The notes beneath the pieces are model-generated. The model saw nothing but the letters and a program-made list of their open reading frames with translations. It had not been told where the DNA came from and made no database searches. A stretch of DNA of 64,000 nucleotides from NCBI RefSeq assembly GCF_000420385.1, contig NZ_ATUV01000001.1, forward strand, positions 1,054,001-1,118,000. Reading direction: 5' to 3'. Numbering within the stretch: position 1 is the first letter of the stretch; each line of letters begins with the position of its first letter. The translations under genes and the position numbers were made by a program. This DNA is from Hippea alviniae EP5-r (GTDB lineage: Bacteria; Campylobacterota_A; Desulfurellia; Desulfurellales; Hippeaceae). This document shows positions 56,706 through 64,000 of this stretch, in pieces.

Positions 56706-56820
56706 CAGAAAGTAAGGTGTACCGCCTCACTCCCCCTTAATGGGGCCTCCCCCCTGTTTCTCTCTCGCCCGAGAGAGCCCTGTTGAACATGCCACCACCT
56801 ATAAGGCGGTGGCTTTTTTT
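56706..56820 (+). ncRNA. Candidate structured small RNA, about 115 nt
   Basis: Between waaA and the end of mfd, a promoter is followed by about 115 bases that are GC- and C-rich in an AT-rich genome and end at a strong terminator. Visible pairings: CCCC/GGGG (56733-56736 with 56742-56745), CTCTCTC/GAGAGAG around GCCC (56760-56777), and the terminator stem. The 5' ACCGCCT (56721-56727) can also pair with AGGCGGT (56804-56810), closing the whole RNA in a 6S-like shape or disrupting the terminator. I could not match it to SRP RNA, 6S, tmRNA or RNase P. Confidence 0.55.
56791..56820 (+). terminator. Intrinsic terminator between waaA/small RNA and mfd
   Basis: GCCACCACC (56791-56799) and GGCGGTGGC (56805-56813) pair with one mismatch around TATAA, followed by seven T. 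It overlaps the last codons and stop of mfd on the other strand. Confidence 0.92.
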
Positions 56821-59800
56821 ATTCTATCAAATATTTCAAAGAGAGACTCTTTTATTGTTTTTAGATTTTTACCGAGCAGACCAAAATAGACACTGGTTTG
56901 ACTCAAGAATCTGCCCTTCTTCTCATCCACAACCTTTACAAGCTCATCTGTATCAATATCAGCATCTACATAAAACTCGACTATAACGCCTGTTGGCGAG
57001 AGTGTAAGCTTTTTCACAAACACATCCTTTGCTTTTATCTTCAGTGAAACAATATAGATGAGATTTTTAACTTCTTCTGGCAAACTACCAAACCTATCCT
57101 TAAGCTCATCTTCAAATTCTTCCAACTTCTGCAGGCTATCTATAACGGCAGCCCTTCTGTATATATCGACTTTATCGTCGTTAGAAGCAAACTCATCGGG
57201 TATAAATGCAGAGAATGTATGTTTTATCTCGACATCCCTTTTTGTCGGCTGATTTTTAATCTCAGATATGGCTTCTTCAATCAGAGACATGTAAGTTGAA
57301 AAGCCTATGGATTTTATCTTTCCCGACTGGTCTTTACCTAAAATATTACCGTATCCTCTCAACTCCATGTCCTTAAGCGCAAGATGAAAACCCGAGCCAC
57401 GCTCAAAGAACTCTTCCATATACTGAAGCCTTTTGGCTGCATTCTGAGTTATCTTTCCACGATACAGAAGATAGGCATATGCTGTTCTATCTGATCTGCC
57501 TACCCTACCCCTTAGCTGATATAAATCTGAAAGTCCAAACCTATCTGCATCGTCGATTATTATTGTGTCAACACTCTTTATATCAAGACCAGACTCTATA
57601 ATCGATGTTGATATAAGCATCTCAAACTTGCCCTGATTAAACTCTTCAAATACAGTTTTTATCTGTTTTTTTGGCATCTTTGCATGAACTATGGCCTTTC
57701 TTACAAACGGCAAAATGTTATCAAGCTCTTCCTTTACATACTCTATATCTTCTATCGCATTGTGAACAAAATATACCCTTCCATCCCTTGCTATCTCTCT
57801 TAGAACGGCATCTCTAATCAGAGAGAGTTTTCTTTTTGAGATTATCGTCTCTATCGGTTTTCTCTCAAGCGGTGGTGTTTTTATAACGCTTATATCTAAG
57901 ATTGAATTCAAAGCCATATTAAGCGTTCGTGGAATAGGCGTTGCACTTAAATAGAGCATGTCAACATTTGGGTATCTGGTTTTTAGATACTCTTTAACCT
58001 TAACACCAAATTTATGCTCTTCATCAACAACAACAAGACCAAGATTGGCAAACTCTATCGCATCCGAATAGACAGAGTGCGTCGCTATGAGTATATCCAT
58101 CTCACCGTTCTTTAAGCCATTCAATATCTCGTCTTTCTCCTTTTTTGTCGTAAAACGATTTAAGAGCGCTATTCTAACGGGAAAATTGCCAAATCTCTCT
58201 TGTAGTGTTCTATAATGCTGAAGCGAAAGTAGCGTCGTTGGAACCATAAACACGGCCTGTTTATAGTTAAAAACGGCTATAGCTATAGCCCTTGCTGCAA
58301 CTTCTGTCTTACCGAAAGAAACATCACCACAAACAAGTCTATCCATAGGCACATCTTTCGACATATCCCTTTTTACTTCTTCTATCGCCCTTGCCTGGTC
58401 TGGCGTCTCGTCATATTCGAACAACGCTTCAAACTCTTTTATCTCAAACAGCTCGACATTGTAAGGCTCTCTCTTTGAAAGCTGCCTTTTTGCGTAAGCA
58501 CTGACAAGCTCAGTCAGTATCTTCTTTATCGACTTCTTTATATTCTCCTGTGTCTTTTGCCATTTATTATTTCTTAAAGAGCTTAACTGCTCTGAGCCGT
58601 GATACTCAAGAAGAAGGTCAGCATTATACACGGGCAGATAAATCTTATCCTGCTCTGCAAACTCAAGCTCAAAGAAATCTTCTTCCTTTCTGTCTATCTT
58701 TATCCTTTTTAAGCCTTTAAACAGAGCTATACCGTATCTTTTATGGACAACCTTACTGTCAATCTCAAACTCTTTATAAACCCTGCTCTTTCTTTTTGGC
58801 CTTTTTAATGCGATCTCCTGTCTGCCAAATAAATCTCCAAAACTGACAAAAGCTATCCTATTCTCTTTATCTTTAAAACCTTCATACAGATACAAATCTG
58901 TCAGATATATGCCGTTTGGATTTTCAAAAGGAGTTGAATTTAAAAGCTTAAAATCTATACCCTTCGTTGAAAAATACTCCTTTAGGTGATTCAGTCTAAC
59001 CAAAGAACCTGCTGAGACAACAACCCTTAAAGAAGAAGCAGCACTCTTTAGAAGCTTTATTTTTTCATCCATAGGAATAGAATCGTTAAACAATCTTGAC
59101 ACAACGGCATCATCTTCAAACTCAAAGCTATCTAAAAATCCTTCTATTTTTTCTTTTTGAGCAAATATCTCATCTGTCTTGTAAAGCTCAATAAGTCTGT
59201 AAGCGTTATCAACATCCCTTTTGTCAATAAACGCAAGCCTGTAAAAACCATCAAACGGATAATCGCTCAAAAACTCTCCATCTTTAAGCAGGCAGTATCC
59301 ATACTCATCATCTTCAAACCTATATTCGGATGCAGGCAGAATTACAGCTTCTTCAAGTAATCTGTCTGTCCTTTGATTTTGCGGATATATCAATCTTATA
59401 CTCTCAACTTCATCGTCAAATAAATCAATCCTTAAAGGCTTATCGTAAAAAGGAGAGAAGATATCAACAATAGAGCCACGTCTTGAGAACTCGCCCAACT
59501 CATAGACACGCTCAACCTTTTTATATCCAATACGAGAAAGTTTTTTAAACAGCTTATCTATATTCAGCGTATCACTCTTTTTGATTGTCTCGATGCTATC
59601 TAAAAAATCATCGGCAGATATAACAGGCTGAAGAAGGGCATTTATGTTTGTAATAAACAGAAGCCTTTTAGACGAATTTATCAATTTATAGATAGATTTA
59701 AGCCTTTCTGAGATGATATAATCTGAAGGTTTTATGGAAGAGTGTGGCGGAATCTCATAAGAGAAAAACATGCTCACATCAACATCAAGCTGAAAAACCT

Positions 59801-59915
59801 TAATAAAAAAGTCAAAAGCCACAGCAAGTCTTTCAACTTCGCTATTGTCTTTCAAAACAATTATGGAACTCTTTTTCTTTGATAAAACCCGATAGGCTAA
59901 GTAGGAGAAGTTCAT
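56799..59915 (-). CDS. mfd: Transcription-repair coupling factor Mfd
   Basis: The 1038-residue translocase removes stalled RNA polymerase and recruits UvrA. It has an N-terminal UvrB-like region, the CarD-like polymerase-interacting domain ([20 protein letters not shown]), the RecG-like helicase motor with [12 protein letters not shown] (Walker A, Ser where Gly is usual), [43 protein letters not shown] cut across motifs V-VI, and a C-terminal TRCF domain. It is shorter than E. coli Mfd (1148), mainly at the N-terminus. It overlaps rlpA as ATGA. Confidence 0.95.
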   Translation of the reverse strand: MNFSYLAYRVLSKKKSSIIVLKDNSEVERLAVAFDFFIKVFQLDVDVSMFFSYEIPPHSSIKPSDYIISERLKSIYKLINSSKRLLFITNINALLQPVISADDFLDSIETIKKSDTLNIDKLFKKLSRIGYKKVERVYELGEFSRRGSIVDIFSPFYDKPLRIDLFDDEVESIRLIYPQNQRTDRLLEEAVILPASEYRFEDDEYGYCLLKDGEFLSDYPFDGFYRLAFIDKRDVDNAYRLIELYKTDEIFAQKEKIEGFLDSFEFEDDAVVSRLFNDSIPMDEKIKLLKSAASSLRVVVSAGSLVRLNHLKEYFSTKGIDFKLLNSTPFENPNGIYLTDLYLYEGFKDKENRIAFVSFGDLFGRQEIALKRPKRKSRVYKEFEIDSKVVHKRYGIALFKGLKRIKIDRKEEDFFELEFAEQDKIYLPVYNADLLLEYHGSEQLSSLRNNKWQKTQENIKKSIKKILTELVSAYAKRQLSKREPYNVELFEIKEFEALFEYDETPDQARAIEEVKRDMSKDVPMDRLVCGDVSFGKTEVAARAIAIAVFNYKQAVFMVPTTLLSLQHYRTLQERFGNFPVRIALLNRFTTKKEKDEILNGLKNGEMDILIATHSVYSDAIEFANLGLVVVDEEHKFGVKVKEYLKTRYPNVDMLYLSATPIPRTLNMALNSILDISVIKTPPLERKPIETIISKRKLSLIRDAVLREIARDGRVYFVHNAIEDIEYVKEELDNILPFVRKAIVHAKMPKKQIKTVFEEFNQGKFEMLISTSIIESGLDIKSVDTIIIDDADRFGLSDLYQLRGRVGRSDRTAYAYLLYRGKITQNAAKRLQYMEEFFERGSGFHLALKDMELRGYGNILGKDQSGKIKSIGFSTYMSLIEEAISEIKNQPTKRDVEIKHTFSAFIPDEFASNDDKVDIYRRAAVIDSLQKLEEFEDELKDRFGSLPEEVKNLIYIVSLKIKAKDVFVKKLTLSPTGVIVEFYVDADIDTDELVKVVDEKKGRFLSQTSVYFGLLGKNLKTIKESLFEIFDRIKKATAL

Positions 59916-60691
59916 TTCTTAACTATACAATAACTACCCACGATGGAAGCAACGGCATTTAGAGCAAATCTCTCTGCTTCTTCCTTCGTATCAAAATCTC
60001 CAACAAGCACCCTGTAAAACACTATCCCGTTTACAATCTTCCTTTGTATATAAACATCACTCAAGCTCTTCGAAAGCCTATCTTTAAGTCTTAAAGCATT
60101 AAGAAGACTTCTAAACGAGCCAACCTGAACGGCAAAATCACCGATATTGACATCAATATTTGTATCAATCGTTATCTTATCAAGTTGTTCAACCTTAGGC
60201 CTTTTAATAGTTGCACTGTTTTTGAACATAGTAACAGATGGTGCACTGCCAAGCACTATAACCTTAACTGGTGCTGTGCCTGTTCCTATCATACCTATAT
60301 CCTTAGCAGCAGCATAAGATAGGTCAATTATCCTGTTCTTTACGAAGGGTCCTCTATCGTTTATTCTTACAATTGTTGACCTGCCGTTGTTTAGGTTTAT
60401 AACCTTGACAATCGTATTAAACGGCAAGGTTTTACTTGCAGCAGTATGAGCATACATATTGTAAATTTCACCATTTGCCGTTCTTCTGCCCTGAAATTTA
60501 GGCCCATACCAAGAAGCTATACCTATTTGAGTATAACCCTTAGGCACGCTCTTTAAAACACGATAAGGATAATAACCACCCGTATAGACACTACTTCTCA
60601 AAACAGAGCACGACGAGAGCAAAAACGCAAATACAAAAAAAATAAACGCTCTAATCGTATATTTTAGACCTAACAACTCTTTCAATCTCAT
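59912..60691 (-). CDS. rlpA: RlpA-type lipoprotein (DPBB plus SPOR domain)
   Basis: A lipoprotein of about 259 residues: signal with SSCSV lipobox, a double-psi beta-barrel ([39 protein letters not shown]) and a C-terminal SPOR domain ([17 protein letters not shown]) that binds denuded glycan at division sites. Homologues are lytic transglycosylases; the catalytic Glu and Asp regions (TANGE, NDRGPF) are present. The start is uncertain: ATG 60691 or a TTG at 60700 or 60685, all inside the plsC-like gene. Confidence 0.9.
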   Translation of the reverse strand: MRLKELLGLKYTIRAFIFFVFAFLLSSCSVLRSSVYTGGYYPYRVLKSVPKGYTQIGIASWYGPKFQGRRTANGEIYNMYAHTAASKTLPFNTIVKVINLNNGRSTIVRINDRGPFVKNRIIDLSYAAAKDIGMIGTGTAPVKVIVLGSAPSVTMFKNSATIKRPKVEQLDKITIDTNIDVNIGDFAVQVGSFRSLLNALRLKDRLSKSLSDVYIQRKIVNGIVFYRVLVGDFDTKEEAERFALNAVASIVGSYCIVKK

Positions 60692-61280
60692 CACTCTCAA
60701 GCCTACTTACATCTATCTTTTCAAAAGCCTTAACTATAACGCTTCCACTATTCAGCTCAAGCTTACCAACAGGCATAATAGATTCACTTCCAACTATTTT
60801 TATAGGCAGTATAGGAATGTTTTTCTTCTTTGCTATAAGGATTCCACCCTTTTTAAATGCATTCCTGTTTTTTCTTGTCCCTTGCGGAAAAACGACAACA
60901 GCACCGCTTTTGAAGTTCTTTAGCACTCTCATCAAAGCAATCGCCGCTTCTTTATCATCTTTTCTGTTGACACCAACAGCACCGATGCCTTTTAACGCCT
61001 TGCCTATTACCGGATAACCAAAAAGCTCTTTTTTAGCCACCCAAAGTAGCTTAGATTTTATGCACTTATACAGGGCAAGTATGTCAAAATAACTGCTGTG
61101 ATTTGCCATTATAACAGATTTTTCAGCATCAAACTCGCCTTTACACTCAACGGTTATATGATATTTTCTAAGCACATCATCAACCCACTCTCTTATCACA
61201 CCTTCATCTATTTTTTTATGCTTAACACTATAAGAGAAACTCAACAGAGCAAGCCTAACAAAATTGATAAAACTACCCAT
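60651..61280 (-). CDS. plsC: 1-acyl-sn-glycerol-3-phosphate acyltransferase (PlsC type)
   Basis: The 209-residue acyltransferase has the catalytic MANHSSYFD (NHX4D) and the substrate motif FPQGTRKN, where Gln replaces the usual Glu of EGTR. It makes phosphatidic acid or acylates another lysolipid. One hydrophobic N-terminal segment is present. It starts directly at the end of the kinase gene and overlaps rlpA by about 40 bases. Confidence 0.92.
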   Translation of the reverse strand: MGSFINFVRLALLSFSYSVKHKKIDEGVIREWVDDVLRKYHITVECKGEFDAEKSVIMANHSSYFDILALYKCIKSKLLWVAKKELFGYPVIGKALKGIGAVGVNRKDDKEAAIALMRVLKNFKSGAVVVFPQGTRKNRNAFKKGGILIAKKKNIPILPIKIVGSESIMPVGKLELNSGSVIVKAFEKIDVSRLESDEIERVVRSKIYD

Positions 61281-62387
61281 CTATACAACTATTCTAAAGG
61301 TTGTCCCTTTGCCTTTTTCTGTCTCTATTTCAAGATTTCCATCCAAAATCTCAACAGCCTGTTTAACTATTGCAAGCCCAAGACCCGTTCCATTCTTTTT
61401 ATTCGTGTAAAAAGGCTCAAAAATTTTGTCCACATCATCTATACCGCAGCCGTCATCTGATATCTCAAAAACAGCCTTTTTATCTCTTCTAAACACATTG
61501 AAAGAAACCCTATTCTTTGCAAAATCCAAAGCATTAGCCAAAACATTAACAACAGCACTTTTAAGCAGATTTCTATCACTAACCATATCAAACTCTTCGA
61601 TGTGCTTTTCAAACTCAATCTCAGAGTTCTTTATCTGAGCATAAACTTCAAACTCCACTTCTTTAGCAAAATCTAAACTGGAAAACTTCTCAGGCACATA
61701 GTTGACCGTTTTTGTAAACAGAAGCGTATTGTTAACGATATTATTTATCCTTTTTATACTCATCATGATATTGTCAACAATCTCTTTCTTAGAGCCATCA
61801 TCGAGCAGTGGCACAAGCAGTTCAATGCTTGCAAGCGGATTTTTTATATCATGGGCAATAGATGCAGCCATTTGACCAATAATCGCAAGTTTCTCTTTTT
61901 TCTCGTTCTCTTCTTTGAGCCTTTCAACCTGCGTTATGTCGCTAAATACGACAACAGCGCCATCTTCTTTATCTTCATCAAATATCAAAGAAGCAGACAG
62001 GCTGAGAATCTTTTTATCCCCCCTCACACTCAACTCAATACGACTTTCACTTCTAAAATACTCAACAACTTCGCAGGCACTCTTTTCTACAAGTTCTTCT
62101 ATAGCAAAAATCTCACCAATATGTTTTCCCTTGACTTTGCCTTCTTTTGTCGCAAAAACTAAACAGGCTTTTCTGTTAAACACCGTTATAAAGCCATTTT
62201 TATCTATAGAACATACGCCACTATCTATGCTTTTTAGAATATTCTCCAAATAGCGCCTGTTTCTTTCTAACTTGTCTTCTAATACTTCAAATTTTCTCTT
62301 CAGTTGAGCATAGGATTTTTCTAACTTGCGGCTTGTATTTAAAACGGCTTCAAACATCACCTGCAAGGTTTTAAATTTCTCATCCAT
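61281..62387 (-). CDS. Cytoplasmic PAS-domain histidine kinase
   Basis: The 368-residue kinase has no membrane helix. An N-terminal coiled coil (about 10-50) leads to a PAS domain (about 48-150), a HisKA box SIAHDIKNPL with His179, and HATPase motifs (LANALDFAKNRV, DDGCGIDD, GTGLGLAIV). This layout resembles NtrB/AtoS-type kinases. No response regulator is next to it, so the partner is elsewhere. The start is ATG 62387, overlapping the TPR stop; a GTG one codon earlier is also possible. Confidence 0.9.
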   Translation of the reverse strand: MDEKFKTLQVMFEAVLNTSRKLEKSYAQLKRKFEVLEDKLERNRRYLENILKSIDSGVCSIDKNGFITVFNRKACLVFATKEGKVKGKHIGEIFAIEELVEKSACEVVEYFRSESRIELSVRGDKKILSLSASLIFDEDKEDGAVVVFSDITQVERLKEENEKKEKLAIIGQMAASIAHDIKNPLASIELLVPLLDDGSKKEIVDNIMMSIKRINNIVNNTLLFTKTVNYVPEKFSSLDFAKEVEFEVYAQIKNSEIEFEKHIEEFDMVSDRNLLKSAVVNVLANALDFAKNRVSFNVFRRDKKAVFEISDDGCGIDDVDKIFEPFYTNKKNGTGLGLAIVKQAVEILDGNLEIETEKGKGTTFRIVV

Positions 62388-64000
62388 CACATCAAAGACT
62401 CAAGCACCTTTAAATATTGGCTATTTGGATAGTATCTTTTAAGCTTCAAATAAAACTCATTGGCACTCTTCTTGTCGTTAAGATTCAAATAAGACAGAGC
62501 AACATAGAAAAGCACCTTCTCTCTATATGCCAAATTGTTCCTTAAATTGAGTAATGTCTCTATCGCATCCTTGTATTTTTTGAGCTTAAACAGACATCTG
62601 CCCTTTAAAAACTCCACTTCATCGTTGTACATTCTTGTCTTTATCCGTTTTAAGTAATTCAGGGCTGATGAGCAGTTATCACTCTCAAGAAGCGATTTTG
62701 CAATCCTTAATCTTAAGTAATCCTGCATGATTGGAACATCTATTCCCAATCCATTCTTATAAAGCTCATAAGCCTTGTTGTAATCATTATTAAAGTAATT
62801 AATATCACCAAAAATCATGTCTATGTAATATACATACGGCTTTGTTTTGCTTAACTTGTTGACTATACCTGCTGCTTTTACATCATTGCCCATCTCGACA
62901 TAGAATTTAGCAATAACAGTATCTTTGCACTCTTCATCCTTTATCTGATGCATAATCTTCTCAACACTGCCAACTTTACCTGAGAATATCATGCCCCAGG
63001 ATAGTTTGCACAAATCAGCCTTCTGTGGCTTCAAAAGAACAGCAAAGTCATAGGCTTTTTCGATTGTTTCAATATCTGGATTTTTATAAAAATCATCAAC
63101 CATTCTATTGATACACTCAGAAGCTATACTATCCGATTTTTTGTTGTATTCAGAATTTGGATACATTTTCTTGAGCTTGGCAAGATAATCTAAAGCTTCA
63201 GGGCAGTTTTTATCTCTATAATTTTTCTCAGCATAAACATACAAAGCCAAAGAGACAACTTCTGGGTCGTTTTTGTATTTTGCCATTATCTCATCAATCA
63301 TCTTCTTGCTTACCTGACCCTTTTTAAGCTTTGCTTCATCCATCAGTTTTCTTGCAAGTTCTCTATACTTTGCATTCTTGGAAAATTTTAGAATATACTT
63401 GCCGCGATAATCCAAATCATCATAATCACCCTTCTTTAAATCACATCTCATTCTCTCTATGTATGAAAACTCGACTATGTTGTTGTCTTTTGAAGACTCA
63501 AGATAAGAAAAAACCTTATCAGACTCCTTGTAATCTTCAAACTCACATAAAGCTATACCAACATCGCCAAGCTCTTTGTAAAACTTCTTAACATCTATGC
63601 TATTTAGTTCACTTGACATGTAATAGTAGGCAAGAACACTTCTTGCATAATCCTTCTTTCGATAGAAACACTCAGCAGAAAGCAGCATGCTCAAAGGATA
63701 ATAGCTGTTTTTCTTTTGAATATTCAAAAAATACTTCAAAGCTTGCCTGCACCTATTCTCTTTATAATAGCTATACCCAAGCATAAAATTAGCCTTAAAA
63801 GCCCAAACTGTTCCCGCATAGTCCTTCTTTATCTTTTTGTAAATCTGTCTTGCTGCCATAAACATATCCTGCTTCTGATAAATATCAGCTATGGAAAATA
63901 GGGTTTGGGCAACGGCATCGTTTTTCGGAGCAAGTTGAATAGCCTTGTTATATGTGCTTATTGCAAGGTTATACTGTTTCATCTTCTTATAACAATCACC
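62387..64000 (-). CDS. TPR-repeat protein (5' truncated by window edge)
   Basis: The frame continues beyond the right edge: codons before the first ATG (63982) read GDCYKK and are part of a TPR, so the gene starts outside. At least 537 residues are visible, made of many TPR-like units (AISTYNKAIQLAPKN, ARQIYKKIKKDY, EYNKKSDSIASECINRM, SANEFYLKLKRYYPNS). It may be a periplasmic or lipoprotein scaffold of the BamD/YbgF or peptidoglycan type, but no signal is visible. It is co-transcribed with the kinase, plsC, rlpA and mfd. Confidence 0.88.
   Translation of the reverse strand, partial: GDCYKKMKQYNLAISTYNKAIQLAPKNDAVAQTLFSIADIYQKQDMFMAARQIYKKIKKDYAGTVWAFKANFMLGYSYYKENRCRQALKYFLNIQKKNSYYPLSMLLSAECFYRKKDYARSVLAYYYMSSELNSIDVKKFYKELGDVGIALCEFEDYKESDKVFSYLESSKDNNIVEFSYIERMRCDLKKGDYDDLDYRGKYILKFSKNAKYRELARKLMDEAKLKKGQVSKKMIDEIMAKYKNDPEVVSLALYVYAEKNYRDKNCPEALDYLAKLKKMYPNSEYNKKSDSIASECINRMVDDFYKNPDIETIEKAYDFAVLLKPQKADLCKLSWGMIFSGKVGSVEKIMHQIKDEECKDTVIAKFYVEMGNDVKAAGIVNKLSKTKPYVYYIDMIFGDINYFNNDYNKAYELYKNGLGIDVPIMQDYLRLRIAKSLLESDNCSSALNYLKRIKTRMYNDEVEFLKGRCLFKLKKYKDAIETLLNLRNNLAYREKVLFYVALSYLNLNDKKSANEFYLKLKRYYPNSQYLKVLESLM

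Noticed and set aside
56706-56820. SRP RNA, tmRNA or RNase P RNA
   Set aside because: The GGAAGG-type SRP tetraloop region, the tRNA-like ends of tmRNA and the RNase P core motifs are all absent.

Overview
The window reads as chromosomal DNA of an AT-rich, Gram-negative, probably thermophilic anaerobe. Lipid A, Lol and Bam genes show an outer membrane. Arginine is mostly coded by AGA/AGG. The FixABCX electron-transfer set, a peptide ABC transporter and the general gene style suggest the Desulfurellales (Hippea/Desulfurella type). That placement is an inference from gene content, not a database match.

Layout. 1-2.9 kb: a two-component system (response regulator cut by the window edge, then a histidine kinase), a small lipoprotein and a proline-rich secreted protein. 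By eye this block is more GC-rich than the rest. It is followed by a decayed IS256-type transposase fragment at about 3.1-3.2 kb. 3.4-7.0 kb (minus): secA, an O6-alkylguanine-DNA methyltransferase and a SIMPL-domain protein. 7.1-13.2 kb (plus): an exported unknown, then a GlcD/GlcF-type oxidase, galU, serS and pgeF. 13.3-16.7 kb: a PAS/GAF/GGDEF/EAL protein with a ruined cyclase site and an apparently intact phosphodiesterase site. 16.8-23.9 kb: a complete peptide ABC transporter, a two-domain gamma-glutamylcyclotransferase-like protein and an enoyl-CoA hydratase. 23.9-26.4 kb: rpsT (minus) and groES-groEL behind a perfect CIRCE operator. 26.4-30.6 kb (minus): a metallo-beta-lactamase-fold hydrolase and the etfB-etfA-fixC-fixX operon. 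30.8-35.8 kb: a chemoreceptor with a cytoplasmic C-terminal sensor, an ATP-cone/nuclease fusion, and on minus an HD-domain protein followed by UDP-glucose dehydrogenase. 35.9-39.6 kb: der, nth, a cysteine-cluster protein, a FliK-like protein and a DUF4236 protein.

39.8-56.7 kb is a long plus-strand run for envelope biogenesis: rpmE, an unknown, tRNA-Arg(CCG), a DciA-like gene, a tiny acidic ORF, bamD, hsp20, lon, lolC, lolD, bamA, skp, lpxD, fabZ, lpxA, lpxB, a DUF374 acyltransferase, lpxK, msbA, waaA. Most neighbours overlap by a few bases, so much of it is probably one transcript that couples protein quality control, outer-membrane protein assembly, lipoprotein sorting and lipid A-Kdo synthesis and export. 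It ends at a compact interval that looks like an independent small RNA gene (own promoter, three hairpins, terminator). Convergent to it lies a minus-strand operon: TPR protein, PAS histidine kinase, PlsC-type acyltransferase, RlpA and mfd.

The least explained items are the candidate small RNA at 56.7 kb, the tRNA-Arg overlapped at both ends by coding sequences, the 40-residue acidic ORF at 40.6 kb, the ATP-cone/nuclease fusion, and the two proline-rich envelope proteins next to the first two-component system. I found no CRISPR array, intact insertion sequence, prophage or rRNA.
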